From: Nilaparvata lugens
Lineage: Eukaryota; Arthropoda; Insecta; Hemiptera; Delphacidae
Assembly (NCBI RefSeq): GCF_014356525.2
Contig: NC_052507.1
Coordinates: 38,490,368 to 38,554,367 of the forward strand
Direction: 5' to 3'
DNA: 64,000 bases
The notes beneath the pieces are model-generated. The model was given only the letters and a program-made list of their open reading frames with translations. It was not told where the DNA came from and ran no database searches. Shown here piece after piece: positions 44,366 through 56,419 of the stretch (position 1 is its first letter; every line of letters starts with the position of its first letter). Made by a program: the position numbers and the translations under genes.

Positions 44366-44805
44366 ATTTTTTTTGTCGATGAATTTCGACTATTATTAGC
44401 TATTTTTTATATTAGTCACCGTGATTTAAATTTCAATCAATTTTTTATATATATTTTGAGACAAAACTGTGAAATATGCATTATATTAATTTTTAATCAC
44501 ATTATTTCAAAATAGTAATGAAAATTCTATTCATCCATCTATCCATGAGATATTGCACCAGGCGCAAAGCGCGAGCTATAAAAATTCAAACAATTATTTG
44601 AAATATTAATAGTATAAAAATATTGTCACTATTGTAAATTATTAATTAGTAATATTGAAATTAATTGACAGTGAAAGTTGTCATAACCAAGATTCAAACT
44701 ATCAAAATACGCTGTTTGAATTTTATTTATTTTCCAATTTCTTATATATTGGGAAGTTTTTTTTTGGTGTGGCGAAAAATAGCGTTCGCAACATGGGCAA
44801 AAATG

Positions 44806-44884
44806 TTTTTCCGGCTCTCGAACGCTTCAAGTTCTCGACTTCGTCTCGAACTTGAAAACCGCGATCTCGAGCCGGAAAACGTAC
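44806..44884. repeat. GC-rich hairpin, TTTTCCGGCTC / GAGCCGGAAAA arms
   Basis: TTTTTCCGGCTCTCGAACG pairs with CGATCTCGAGCCGGAAAAC. The centre also folds (TTCAAGTTCTCGACTTCG with CGAACTTGAA). The flanking GTGTGGCGAAAAATA words recur inverted at 43439-43450 (TTTTTCGCCACAC), so a larger symmetric element may span 43.4-44.9 kb. Confidence 0.55.
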
Positions 44885-45165
44885 ATTTTCGACCCTAGGT
44901 GCGAAATATACTATTACATCACCATAGTGCATGAAAATAAAATCCTGCTCCACCAAGACAAGGAACCATCTCACAACTCAGTGGTTGCCATAGTAATAAA
45001 CTAGTAGTTCTGTGAACAGTAGACCTCACGCAGAATTCTCATCCACAAGTACCTGATTGGAACTATGGACCTTATGGAAATACAGCAACAGACTGGCTTC
45101 CCCACACATCTGTGTAATCACTTGTCAGCTGATTTATGATGAATAATTCTATAGTATGATTTTTA

Positions 45166-45966
45166 CTTTCCTTGCCCTATTACCATAGGTAAGGAAAGTA
45201 TTGCTTTCCGAAAAAATTAAGGTATCCCAATTTCTATATTTCTATACGTTTCAAGGTCCCCTGAGTCCGAAAAAGTGGTTTTTGGGTAAGTCTGTGTGTG
45301 TGTGTGTGTATGAGTGTATGTGCGTCTGTGTACACGATATCTCATCTCCCAATTAACGGAATGACTTGAAGTTTGGAACTTAAGGTCCTTACACTATAAG
45401 GATCCGACACGAACAATCTCGATCCAATGCGATTCAAGATGCCTAAAATGGCAAAAATGTTGTCAAAAACAGGGTTTTTCGCGATTTTCTCGAAAACGGC
45501 TCCAACGATTTTGATCAAATTCTTACCTAAAGAAGTCATGCCACAAGTCCTATATCTGTAAAAATTTCAGGAGCTCCGCCCCATCTATGCAAAGTTTGAT
45601 TTTAGATTCCCAATTATCAGGCTTCAGATTCAATTTAAACAAAAAAATTCGAGTGGAAAAGATTGAGCATGAGAATCTCTACAATTAATGTTCAATAACA
45701 TTTTCACCTGAAATTGAAAATAAGCTCGAAATTCGAGAAAATGTGATTATTTCAATATTGCTAACTGTTGACAACTGTTGATTCGATTTAATCATTCACT
45801 ACGAAGAGATAGCAAACCTCGTGTGTCTACAGCGTTATTGTTCTGTCACCAGCTGGCTCAAATCTTTGAATAGTAGTAGACTTGAGATGCGCGGGAACAC
45901 TAGCGTCTGGTGATCAATTTTCATAACGGCAAGGAAAGTTGTGTGAGTGCGCCACACCAGATTTTT
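45166..45966 (+). repeat. Family A repeat, copy 4 (full length, uninterrupted)
   Basis: Head CTTTCCTTGCCCTATTACC, tail GTGTGAGTGCGCCACACCAG, then ATTTTT. About 800 bases, the cleanest copy in the window, with a TG microsatellite near 45295. The absence here of the MITE found in copy 3 and of the LTR element found in copy 1 documents both as insertions. Confidence 0.9.
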
Positions 45967-46740
45967 ACTCTAATATTGGCGTATGAATGAGGCTCCTTTT
46001 TCCTTTTATATTATTCTTGAAATGCAAAATTTCTAAAAACCTTGTGTATATATTATGTAGACGCGCAATTAAAAAAGGAACATACTTGTCAAATTTCATG
46101 AAAATCTTTTACCGCGTTTCGCCGTAAATGCGCAACATTTAAACATTAAGAGAAATGCCAAACCGTCGACTTGAATCTTAGACCTCACTTCGCTCGGTCA
46201 TTCAATATAAAAAGTATCATGTGTGCATACAGACAGACATGTAACCTAAGTTTTATTTATTTGTTTTTGAATAAATGTGAGTGCACAAGGAAGACATCCC
46301 ATTGCTCTCTTGACACATAAACAATTGAGAATACAATGTGATTTAACAAATATCAAAAGCAATATAAAATTATCTACAAAAAGTTTTTCTGAAAGGAAAA
46401 ATATATATATAATACAGAATGCTTCAAAAATAGCTGATTGATAAAAATATTTTAATGTCATCCTGGTGAACGGAAATCGAGGCGTAACCGCACTGTTGCA
46501 TTGCAATGCTACTCATACTTTGCAATGTGTTTGTCTGTCACATGAAGGTCGATACGATCGTAACTTACACTGAAAGCTGAATATCGACCAGACCGTTCTG
46601 TTCCTACCATTACGCTTTTCATTAGCTGATGCAATCCTTATTGAATGAGCGGTTGCTAGTTCTTACTTTAGACTCAAGGCCAAAATCATTGCCCGTCTGT
46701 GTGTTTGTTTGCGTGTCCGTTTGTTCTACTATTATCTCGT

Positions 46741-47785
46741 CTATATAAATAAAAATCGAACCTCAAATTTTGACATTCAATAACTTTTTTATGTGTGCAC
46801 CGAATTTGATGATTTTTTCTTAGTTGTGTTTGTTATGTTCAGGAGCAGGTTTATGGCCTATCAAATTTATGATCCGACTTCAGGACTCTTTCCTACGGTC
46901 CTTCAAAGTTTACATGTAATCCTTATGGGATAAGATTTGTAAGCTAGCCACACACAGAAATAAAAATGAGCTGTTATAATCATTGCGTCATACAACAGCC
47001 GTCGGTAGATCTTTTTTCTATTTTCTTTCTTCTGATTCACAAAATTTCAATTCTAATAATAATGCCGCGGTACGAACGACGTTCAAACTTGGGTCGTAGA
47101 ACTCGAAATGCTGTAAATTTAGAATATACATGGGAAAATCAGCAGCAAGATGTACCATACAATTTCCCAGTAAGCTGCATTCAACTATATCTAAAAAAAA
47201 AAAAACTGCGGCACAACTAACTAAGCACACAGGAAGTCCATATTGAGATATAAATGTAAATACTGATTGTTGGATAATTTCGATAAAAATATAGTGCATC
47301 AGATCACAGTATATGGAAGAAGACGTTAGGTGTCACGCGCATGTTTGTGATAAATTTCCGGTGTAGCTGACGTCATTTTATATTCAATCATCTGTTTTTA
47401 ACAAATAAGTTTCATAAATTGCCAATAGGTATTAAAAACCTCGGTTGGTGGTGATGACGCAATCTAGCTGGCTGGCCACTGCGCGCACATTTCATGACCC
47501 CTACCGTTTTCATCTAAATACCGTGCATCAGATTAAGCTAAGGCTAAGCACACCTGAGGAGGCGTGGCTTGGTGATACAAAGTGTTGATCTTATGGAGAT
47601 TGCCTTATCACACCGTTACACGCAATGCCCTATTCAGTGTGTGTGAGTTCTTCCATTCAAACCAATAAGCAAGAAGCACCTGGATGCAAAATGCCGCATC
47701 GCTCCTTCTCAGGTGCGCATCCAGCTAAAGTTTGTCATGAGATGCATTAACTATTTGGCGGTACGAAGTTCGCCGGGCCAGCTAG
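46741..47785 (+). mobile_element. Non-autonomous Helitron
   Basis: The left end TCTATATAAATAAAAATCG is the usual TC-start. The right end GCGGTACGAAGTTCGCCGGG followed by CCAGCTAG ends in CTAG before T, the Helitron 3' signature with a short GC hairpin. There are no TIRs or target duplications. Inside is a remnant of the Helitron protein N-terminus (47062-47220). The helicase and Rep domains are absent. Confidence 0.85.
47062..47220 (+). pseudogene. Helitron-encoded protein N-terminal remnant
   Basis: ATG at 47062 starts MPRYERRSNLGRRTRNAVNL. This resembles the conserved beginning of insect Helitron Rep/helicase polyproteins (M-P-R-x-x-R-S-N-L-G-R-R-T-R-x-A). After about 30 residues the similarity is lost, and the frame ends in a poly-Lys run at 47220. 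It is a relic retained in a deletion derivative. Confidence 0.75.
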
Positions 47786-47815
47786 TATGAGATAATATTC
47801 TACTATTATCTCCTA

Positions 47816-47910
47816 TGAGCACATCACATCATTTTCTTTACAAAGTAAAGAAATATTTACAAAGTAAAGTGAGTTAGAGCACATCACATAATTTTCTTTA
47901 CAAAGTAAAA
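47816..47910. repeat. Short direct duplication (60-base period)
   Basis: GAGCACATCACATCATTTTC and TTTACAAAGTAAAG occur at 47817 and again at about 47877 (GAGCACATCACATAATTTTC). It lies directly between the Helitron end and the following LINE. Confidence 0.7.
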
Positions 47911-47934
47911 GTCACACAGTTGAATTCAGTGCGT

Positions 47935-50874
47935 CAAGCCATTAGATGAAATTTGATGTTGCTTGATGAACCTTGTCAAGGTTTCCATTAAATTTAAAAA
48001 TTGGGCATTCTAACATTTAATGATCCATTGTCTGTGTCTCAGCGCCACATTCACATACAGCAGAGTCAGCAAAGCCCTATTTATACATCAGACCTCCACA
48101 TCTTCCATGGCAAGTGCACATTTGGTTCAACCGAGTCCATGCTCTTCGTGACAGTTCAAATCCTGCCACTCTTATGGTTGGGTCCAAATTCCAGGCACTG
48201 TCATTCTCAGAAAAATTATGCCACTGTTCTCTCCAGGCATTGGATATGTCAAAGTTGTAGTCCACGGAATTGCATGGAGCATTTCTGGATTTGAGGCACT
48301 GTCTTGGCATATTTTGAAGGTCTTCATGGATGGGTAGGGTCTGATTTTTATTTATTTCAGCAAACAAGCTTTTAAGAGCTTTATGAAGTCTCAGCTGTGG
48401 TGGTGGAATATTGCTCAATACAGGGAGTCACTCTCTAAGATTTGACTTAACAGTGCCTGAGATCATCCTCATAGTTGAGTTCAAAGCTGTATCTATCTGC
48501 TTGGTGTGAGCACTGTTCATCCATACTGGAGCACAGTATTCTGCAACAGAATATACCAGGGCCAAACCAGCTGTTCTCATTGTGTCTGCTGAGGCTCCCC
48601 AAGATGAGCCAACAAGTTTTTGCATTATGTTGTTTCTTGTTTGCAATTTTGCTCTCAGCTTTTGAGTGTGGCATCTGTATGTGAGCGACATGTCAAGTTT
48701 AATTTCCAAGTACTTAGGAGTAAAATTGTGTCCCAGTACTCTCCCATCAAGTGTAATATTTAGATCAGTACCTGCCTCCTTATTATTTAGGTGAAAACAT
48801 GAGGCATGAGTTTGGACACAGTCTCCATTTTCGAAAGTACTCCTGCAGGTCTGTAAGGTCAACTGATAGTTTATCCTCTGCCTCATTCATACTCTTACTC
48901 TGCACAGTCAAAGCAATATCATCAGCATAGATAAATTTCCTTGCATTTGTCTGTGGCAGGTCACTTTTGTACAGATTGAAAAACAATGGGGAGAGGACCG
49001 ATCCCTGAGGAAGACCATTGTGGAGCTGCCTCATTCTGCTCTCCTTGCCACCCATATGCACTGAGAATACTCTTGCTGATAGCATGCTGCTTACCATGCA
49101 GGGGATAGTTTTAATTGATTTGTTTAGGAGTCCCTTACTTCATACAGTATCATAGGCAGATGATAGGTCTATGAACACTGCAGATGTTTTGAGACTCTTC
49201 TGAAAACCACATTCTATGTTTGTGGTTAGGGCCATGACTTGATCCACACAGCTACGTTTTTGTCTGAACCAGCTTGCTCTGGTGGGATAACTGAAGTGAT
49301 TGTTGGCTCAATTCTGTTATACAGCAACCTCTCCAATACCTTATATGCTACACTTAGGAGGGCGATTGGTCTGTAACTGCTAGCATCATTTGGATCTATA
49401 CCAGGCTTCAATATGGCAACAATTTTGGTTTTCTTAAAAACAGTTGGTAATCTCCCAGTTTCCAGAATATTTGAGAAGAAATCTGCAAGATACTTCCTTA
49501 CTTCGATTCCACACCCTCTCAGAAACTCTGGAAACATGCCATCTAGTCCAGCTGCTTTCCCTGTTTTGGTCTTAGATAAAGCTATATTGATTTCATCAAC
49601 TGTGAATGTGCTGATAATGCAGAAGAGGGCTGGGTTTGCTTTACTATCTCTTTCAAATTCTGCTGAACCGCTATTGTATGGTCTTTATGTGCTGGTACTT
49701 TGGAAAGAGACTATTCTGCTAGCAATCTTATTTTGGTCAACTCCTGGATTGGTACTCTGAATGCTAGGAGCAGCACCAAGCCTTTGTAATAAGTTCCATG
49801 CTTTCCTGCTTGAGTGTCTGAAATCAGTCTCCTCCAACATTGATTTCCATCTCTCAGCACGGGATTCATCCAGCTTCCTTAGCAAGTCCGATGCCACTTC
49901 CTGGTTTTTTGTTTAGATGAATTCTTTGTAAAGAAGGTTGCATTCGTTTGTCCACCCAGGGATATATTCCTTGCGGTAACCTCTTGGAATAAACTTTTTT
50001 GCTACCCTCAGAACCAGTTCAACAATTCTTTTATAGTTGTTCCAGGTAGAGGGAACTTCTACAATCTCTCTGTCCAACTCTTGGCAAAAAAGATCCCATT
50101 TTGCACTCCTGAAATTCCACCGTGGTTTGGGTATTGATTTTACAAGGGGTACCTTAATTCCAACTTCATGAAACACACACAGGTCTGTGCTGACTATGAG
50201 GAAAGTCAGTGAACACTTTCCTTAGAACAGGTAGAGGCCGGCTGTTCTCATCCTGGGAGACAAAACATAGATCTGGATTATAGTCTGTCAACCACCTAGC
50301 TGATTGAAAGGTTTTTTTATCCTTGGCATCAAATACTAGATAAATAGCTCATTTAGCTCTGCCCAGTCCATCAAAGTTTGACCATTTTGATCTGTCTCTG
50401 CATACCTCCATTTTGTTTCATGGCTGTTGAAATCACCTATGCTCCAGGGTGGGGATAGCAATCCAAGACTCCAGGCGGCCAGCCAGATCTTGGTGGCTTG
50501 TAGATGTTTGTTACATGTAAGTTACCAATCTTTATTGTTTTTCTTGATAGATAATCTGTAGAAGAGCTGGATTTCACTCCAACATCCTGCAAGTCACTCC
50601 TTACGTAGGTGGCTATGCCATACTGCCGATGATGTACTGCTGCTACAATCTTATATCCATGTATTCCACCTCTAGATAGCAATTGGTCATCATTTTCCAC
50701 ATGTGTTTCGTGGATAAGCTCCACGTCTATTCTGTGGCTGCTGAGTAGTTTAGATAGACATTCAGACTTACTTCTCCATATTCCTTCAATATTTAGTTGG
50801 CAGATTCGGACTGAAGGTCCAATATCCTTTGTCTGGATATTTGTTCTACTATATGTTTGCAAAGATTCGATCAA
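47935..50874 (-). pseudogene. Near full-length non-LTR retrotransposon ORF2 (endonuclease + RT), degenerate
   Basis: Read on the minus strand. An AP-type endonuclease (50874-50437: RICQLNIEGIWRSKSE, IHETHVEN, GGIHGYKI) comes first, then the linker (IPGWTNECN) and RT blocks. These include KTKIVAILKPG...SSYRPIALLSVAYKVLERL near 49400, LPQGSVLSPLFFNLY, and FIYADDIALTVQ near 48930. The C-terminal region follows (VYSVAEYCAPVWMNSAHT), and finally ELSRRAWTRLNQMCTCHGRCG, with stop codons, then a CxC...H cysteine region near 48030. Several frameshifts and stops break it. Arthropod Jockey/R1-like ORF2 organisation; no ORF1 found upstream. Confidence 0.85.
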
Positions 50875-50924
50875 TCAGCTTCAAATTTTGAACACATATT
50901 CTTCGAACCTTTCTACAGATCTTT

Positions 50925-51450
50925 TTTTTCTACCGGCGCTACAGTCCATGAAGAACCTTCGCCTCCATTCATTTCTTGTCTGAGCTAACACTCTCCATTT
51001 CATTACTTCAATCACATACAGGTCGTCCCTCAGCCTCCCTCAGCCAGCTCCTTCTCGGCCTTCCTCTTTTTCTTGTACTGTAGAAGACTCCTCGCAAGAT
51101 CTTCTGATGGGCTCTCTTCTCACAACTTGTCCCAGCCAACTTATTCTTATTGACTTCACGAATCTGACAAGATCCTGCCTTTGGAGTAGGGTTTCGATCT
51201 CCTCATTATACCTGATCCTCCAAATCCCTTCATTTCTGGGGCCATAGATTCTTCTTATCACCTGCTTTTAAATACTCTCAATGCATGAGTGTCCTCAGCC
51301 TTCATAGACCATGTTTCACAGCCATATGTCACGACAGGTCTTATCAACGTTTTATACATTTCCATTTTCGTTTCTCTGTGAATAGCTCTTGATATTATTA
51401 TATTGAATATTGGCAAATGATGTTCTGTTGCCAAGCATTATCCTTCTTTT
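50925..51450 (-). pseudogene. RTE-like LINE C-terminal fragment
   Basis: Minus strand reading shows KTLIRPVVTYGCETWSM, then a frame with RRIYGPRNEGIWRIRYNEE, VKSIRISWLGQVVRR, and at the end EWRRRFFMDCSAG. This is the C-terminal region typical of RTE/endonuclease-reverse transcriptase proteins (YG-x-E-x-W ... R-x-I-x-GP ... RL-x-W-x-GHV). Directly upstream of the other LINE in the same orientation, but a different family. Confidence 0.75.
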
Positions 51451-51949
51451 TATTCTTGGGGATATTCTATTTTTTGTTGGACCTCCGCGTCAAGGTAATA
51501 AATAGTCCAGTCAATATAGACATGAAAAAGGGAGTGTGCTTTAATGTGCGGTCTCCACCATTCATTTTCTCTTGAAATTCTGTTTCGAAATCATATATCT
51601 CTTGAGCATATTCCCTTTTGAAAAATGAAGTTTGAATCAAAATGAAGTTGGGCTCATATGACGGATCCAAGATGGCGGACAAAAGTTTTGAAGCGACAAA
51701 AAAGTAGTTTTCTAATTTGAATAGAATCTTCAATGAAACCTACTGTCAAATTAGCCTTGTAAATGGAATATTAAGTTGTTTCCATAATTTTCACCAACCA
51801 TGTATTCAAGTTTCGAATTTAAAAGCTCAATCTGACAGTTTATGAGTGAGTTCTCCAACTCAGGGAGTCACTAGTTATATTTATCTGTATTTTTACAGAT
51901 GCAGTAAGATACAGATATAAAAATCATAGCATTATCTTATGTATAGCGT

Positions 51950-52260
51950 AAGGCCCGGTGCACACTTGCGTCTTTTCTAGTCGCGGTTTTACGACCAGAG
52001 CGACAACTAGGTCACTGGCGTTCTAAAAGTTGTTAGAAGTATATGGGTTCCGGACGGAGCAGTGCACATTACAGCGTCGCACACCCCGCTCATGCTTTGC
52101 GGACGTTCTGCTGACGCATGTCAGCCGCCACTTTCTTTACGTCAAAGCGAGCAAGCCGCGTTTCATTCTCCACTTAAAAAACCTAGAACGCGTATAAATG
52201 GTGATAGACAAATTGTGATTTCAGATTCGGATTCAGCGCCTCCAAATTAGTCAAGTGACC
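51950..52260. repeat. GC-rich DNA-transposon-like terminus or MITE
   Basis: GTAAGGCCCGGTGCACACTTGC begins a GC-rich block with repeated GCGTC/GACGC and TGCACA words, in AT-rich surroundings. AAGGCCCGGTGCACAC resembles ends of insect MITEs. The plus-strand frame 52062-52250 is unrecognised. No right terminus found. Confidence 0.35.
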
Positions 52261-54145
52261 TCGCGGCTATCGAAAATAATCATAATTAAAGAAGTTTTGG
52301 TTCTATTGGATATTAAGCCATTCTATGTATATAGTTCTCGATATTCTTCGAATGTTTTTTCAAAGTTTCATTTAAAAAACTGTCCTATGCTTTGTAGTTG
52401 ATCTTAATACAATAACATACTTTGTTATTGCATTGAGGTAAAAGTAATCGTACTATAATTACAGTACTTGATCAATAACATCTTGCTCTGAATTAAATTC
52501 TAGGAACTATTATCCATAATGTGTATGTGGCTTCAAATAGTTCTGAGTATAAGCTGAGTCTGAGTAGTTTCCAACGATTTTTTTTTCTCATTGTTAGTTG
52601 ACTTCATTCATACTTTGTATTTGTTTCCTCTGATTATCATTATGAAATATAGGAGCTTCGATCTAATTGGAACAATAGATCTTTTGAAATAATAAATACG
52701 GTAAACACCAACCTACGAATGTCGGCTAGCAGTCGGCTAAATTGATGTTTGCGTTGACATCCAACAATTCTTGGTAATGCATGTTTCATTCAAAATGAGT
52801 TTATTCTCAGTTTGTCACAATTGTGAGTCGCTTAGTGCTAAATTACTTTGGTCAATAAACACGATCATTTTAGAGAATTGTGTTCTGTTCATCAATAGAT
52901 AAAAATAACGAGCGAAGCTCGGTGCCCCGATATTTCATTTATAAAGCCACCACGCACCATAGCTTTCTCATAGTGGCGTAGTCTTATTGTTTTCTGCGAA
53001 TAATTTTCAGTGATCTTCTGTAAAAGACTGAATTCTATAAATAATAAGTGCATTCCGTTTTCTGTATTTTCCTATGTAGTACATAGTATGTACGTAAAAG
53101 ATACATAAGCTACGGTATTTACCAATCTTACACTGAAGTTGGATTTTGGAACTAAAATCTCCAATCTCTTCCTGTTGGTTGGGTACCCACCTAAAGCTGT
53201 AAGTCCACTCATCTGTCATTATCATCCGTCTCATCAACCACGTACAAGCCTAGTTCTCTTGCAGGCATAATCCTTTTGAAAAAGAATGGGGGTGAAAAAA
53301 TGAACCATTGAATAATCAGAGAACAAGACGTTATGATGTACTATTGTTGAATTGTTATATTGGTTTTCAATATTGATACTGTGATGAGGTCCAATACTGT
53401 AAATAATGTTCTATATTCGTATTACTATAATATATTTTTACCATAGTATTATATTACTATAAAATATCATTAAAATTATTATTATTAAAATATTATGACT
53501 ATTAATAATATTCATATTACTTTTATTGGTGGGAAGCCACTCAATGAAATTCCACATTGTTTGATATTTATATACTTTGCCAATAATGTGCCTCACGATT
53601 GTTGTGTTTTGAGCCGGGACCGCCAGTTCGGATGTCCATCCGAAACCATGTTAGTAACTTGACTAAAAAACTTCCCAAATCAAAAGTACTTATGTAAACC
53701 TTTTCCATAAATGTGAGTGGAAATCTAAACTACATAAATGGATAGCATTTTTCATAATGATGAATTGAACCATCTTCTACAACTTGTTTACTCTTTGATC
53801 CGGTTTTACTGAGGGCATTTGTTCATTCAGAAAAACAATGGATAGATAAATCCCTTTCAATGTCACTAACAAATAAACAGTCGTTAGAATCACCTTCCAG
53901 GTAAAACACCTTTTTTTCTAGCGAAAACGACTTTCGTCCTGGACATGTGAAATTGGTCACCCAAAAACATTAATTTATGCAGAAAGTAATCAATTAAGGA
54001 AGGAAGGGTCTGGAGGGTTGAACACCGACTACCATACCAGTTCCAACGGACCGTCCATTGTTTTAGACTCGGGTTTCTAATAGCGTCGCTGGGAGCTAGA
54101 CATTTTTATTATTTATACAACTCGAGCTTGGGCTAGTGGAGGGAT
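52261..54145. other. AT-rich DNA with small repeat fragments
   Basis: It contains an inverted piece of the family B start (52867-52937: AACGAGCGAAGCTCGGTGCC...GATATTT) and a GAGCCGGGACCGCCAG...CATCCGAAAC block (53609-53650) related to repeat E. No exon or other element was recognised. Confidence 0.45.
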
Positions 54146-55320
54146 AGATTGATTGATTATATGCCTTTATTAGGGTGGAATTAGGACTCCTGGTCCTCTC
54201 TGCCATACAACCCTTTACAAAAGAAGACAAATTTACATAAGAACAGAAAAAAATAGATTACATATTATGTAATAAGATTACATAAGATTAATATATAAGT
54301 AAATAAAACTATTAATCAAAATACAATAACATATAATAAAAGAGAATTTTAAACTTTATTTATTTATACAATATTTCAAATTCCACTAGATAAATCTATA
54401 GGAAAACCTATCAGAAATGATGATCTAATCAAGTTGCCATTCACTCACACATGCACACAAAACAACCCTAAAAATAAAGATTTTACAAAGTATAATAATA
54501 ATTATCAAAACAATATATTAAGATGAAATATTTTTGTATCTGTAGTTGCATAAAAGGTGGAAATGAGTTAAATTCATGTAGATTGATACAATGTAGATAG
54601 ACAATAAAAATAAAGCTGAACCCGACCCAAGCTTATCTGCGCCACCAGATCCCAATTCAATACTGCCGCGCCAAACAGAGCTCGATCGCCAATACTCTTC
54701 ACAGTTGGAGGCAACAGATTCCAGATCCGACAAGCTGATACATGGAATGATTTATTATACATAGATGTTCTATGATTTGGAATAACCAATAGTTGGGTGC
54801 CCTGCCTGGTACCTCTCACACTACGATCTCCAATAAAAACAAATTTATGTGCCAAATAACCTGGGGTTTTTACATGCAAAAGGTCATGAAGCAGCATCAG
54901 AATGTGATACTCCCTCATTTTCTTGAGTTTTGGCACATGTAGTTGCTGGAAAAATGGGGTGATATGATCATCTCTTCTTAGATTGAAGATGAACCGGATG
55001 CAATAGTTCTGAGCCCTCTGCAGTCGCTCAGACAAGGCCACAGTCATGTCATTGATCACAATGTCACCATAAGAGAAGTATGGGAAAATTAATGACTTAA
55101 CCAGCATCACTTTCACATGAAGTGGAATGAAGTCACTAATTTTCTTAAGCGAGTGGATACCTGCAAATACCTTATTACAGGTGGTGTTGATTTGTTTCGT
55201 CCAGTCGAGTGTTTTGTCTATTGTCAGTCCCAGATTTGTAACAAAGTCACTGTAATTCAAATTTATGTCGTTTATTTTGATGTATGGTCCATTATCAAAG
55301 TTGAAACCTCGGCGAGTCAT
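54146..55320 (-). pseudogene. 5' truncated LINE with intact RT C-terminal frame and AATC tail
   Basis: The minus-strand frame 55320-54574 (248 codons, no stop) encodes the RT thumb and C-terminal part of a CR1/Jockey-type element: NLGLTIDKTLDWTKQI, FPYFSYGDIVIND, RLQRAQNYCIRFIFNLR, and then FHVSACRIWNLLPPTVK. The catalytic palm is absent. Downstream the 3' non-coding part ends in repeated AATC (54146-54160 complement). The break at 55320 directly abuts a GA microsatellite. The intact frame suggests a relatively young insertion. Confidence 0.8.
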
Positions 55321-55329
55321 GAGTTTAGT

Positions 55330-55332
<3 letters not shown>

Positions 55333-55384
<52 letters not shown>
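55333..55384 (+). repeat. (GA)n microsatellite
   Basis: About 26 uninterrupted GA units begin a purine-rich tract and adjoin the truncated LINE. Predicted peptides of alternating Arg-Glu are artefacts. Confidence 0.95.
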
Positions 55385-55387
<3 letters not shown>

Positions 55388-55880
55388 ATCGTAGAAGATT
55401 GCGAAGAAGAAAGAGGGGATAAGAGAATGGAAAAGTGAGTAAATAAGTAGAAGGTAGAAGAAGAAATAAATTGAACTAGAACAATTTTTTTTGGTGGAAG
55501 AAGAAAATAAGTCGTGAAAAGGAGAGAGGTAGAGAAAGAAGAAATGGAGTTGCAGAATGCATATAGAAGTACAAGAAAGAGTAGGAAAGGAAAGAAGGAA
55601 TAATGAAAAGGGAGAAGGGAAAGATAAATAGAAAGGATAAAGATAAAGGGGAAGGACTAAAAAGAGTAATAAATGAAAGGGAAAGGGTACAAGAATTGTT
55701 GACAAAAAAGTTACTAAGGGGGAAAAGAAGAGTCTTAGAAGTTCATGTAGCGAATACAAGAGGAGAAAAAGAGGGAATTATGCAGGAGAATGCGGAGAAA
55801 AATTGGAAACGAAAGTTTAGTGTGAATAGGAAGGATGAAGAGCCAGAAATTGAAGGTAAAGGAAGAAAGAAGACTTGAAG
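55385..55880 (+). repeat. Long purine-biased tract
   Basis: For about 500 bases the plus strand is mostly A and G (GGGAAAAGAAG-, AAAGGAAAG- like words), continuing the GA microsatellite. The frame 55603-55878 is a Lys/Glu/Arg-rich low-complexity translation and I do not consider it a gene. A tract like this can form triplex-type structure; function unknown. Confidence 0.7.
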
Positions 55881-56419
55881 TTAATTTACGTCTGTTCAAT
55901 ATTTTTTTAGATTATTGCCGAAATAGAAAATCAACCTCTTACATGAACAATTAGCCAAATCAATCTTCCAGGCTTTCAGCTAATAATTTTACTATATTTT
56001 CAGCAACCAACATACTCTTCGTTTATACATCACTCTGTCTGTTGTCTCGTTGAGTAACTTTAGATGAAGATAAAAAAAATTACGTTTAAAATTTCAAAAA
56101 ATATTCATAAATGAATTAAAGAGAATAAAGGCAGATAGAGGAAATATACATAAAATAGAAGAATGTGAACGAAATATTCATATTCATATGCAAATTATAA
56201 TAATTCTGGTTTCTATGCAAATAATTACTCACTATGAACTGGAGAATTGCTGAACAATCAAAAGATAGAATGCAATTATTTGAAATTGGTATAATACTTA
56301 TATTACATTCCAGCAGGTAACCTGCGCTTTGCACTCAGTAAAATTTTGTATTATGAAATGAAACTGTCCTATACTTCTTCAAGTTTTCAATTTCTCTTTG
56401 ATTATTATTTGAGCAAACA

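Noticed and set aside
48077..50176. Plus-strand open frames opposite the LINE at 48-50 kb
   Set aside because: They are shadows of the minus-strand endonuclease/RT coding sequence, which carries the recognisable motifs.
55325..55759. Long minus-strand frame rich in Ser, Leu and Phe
   Set aside because: It is the translation of a purine tract and GA microsatellite.
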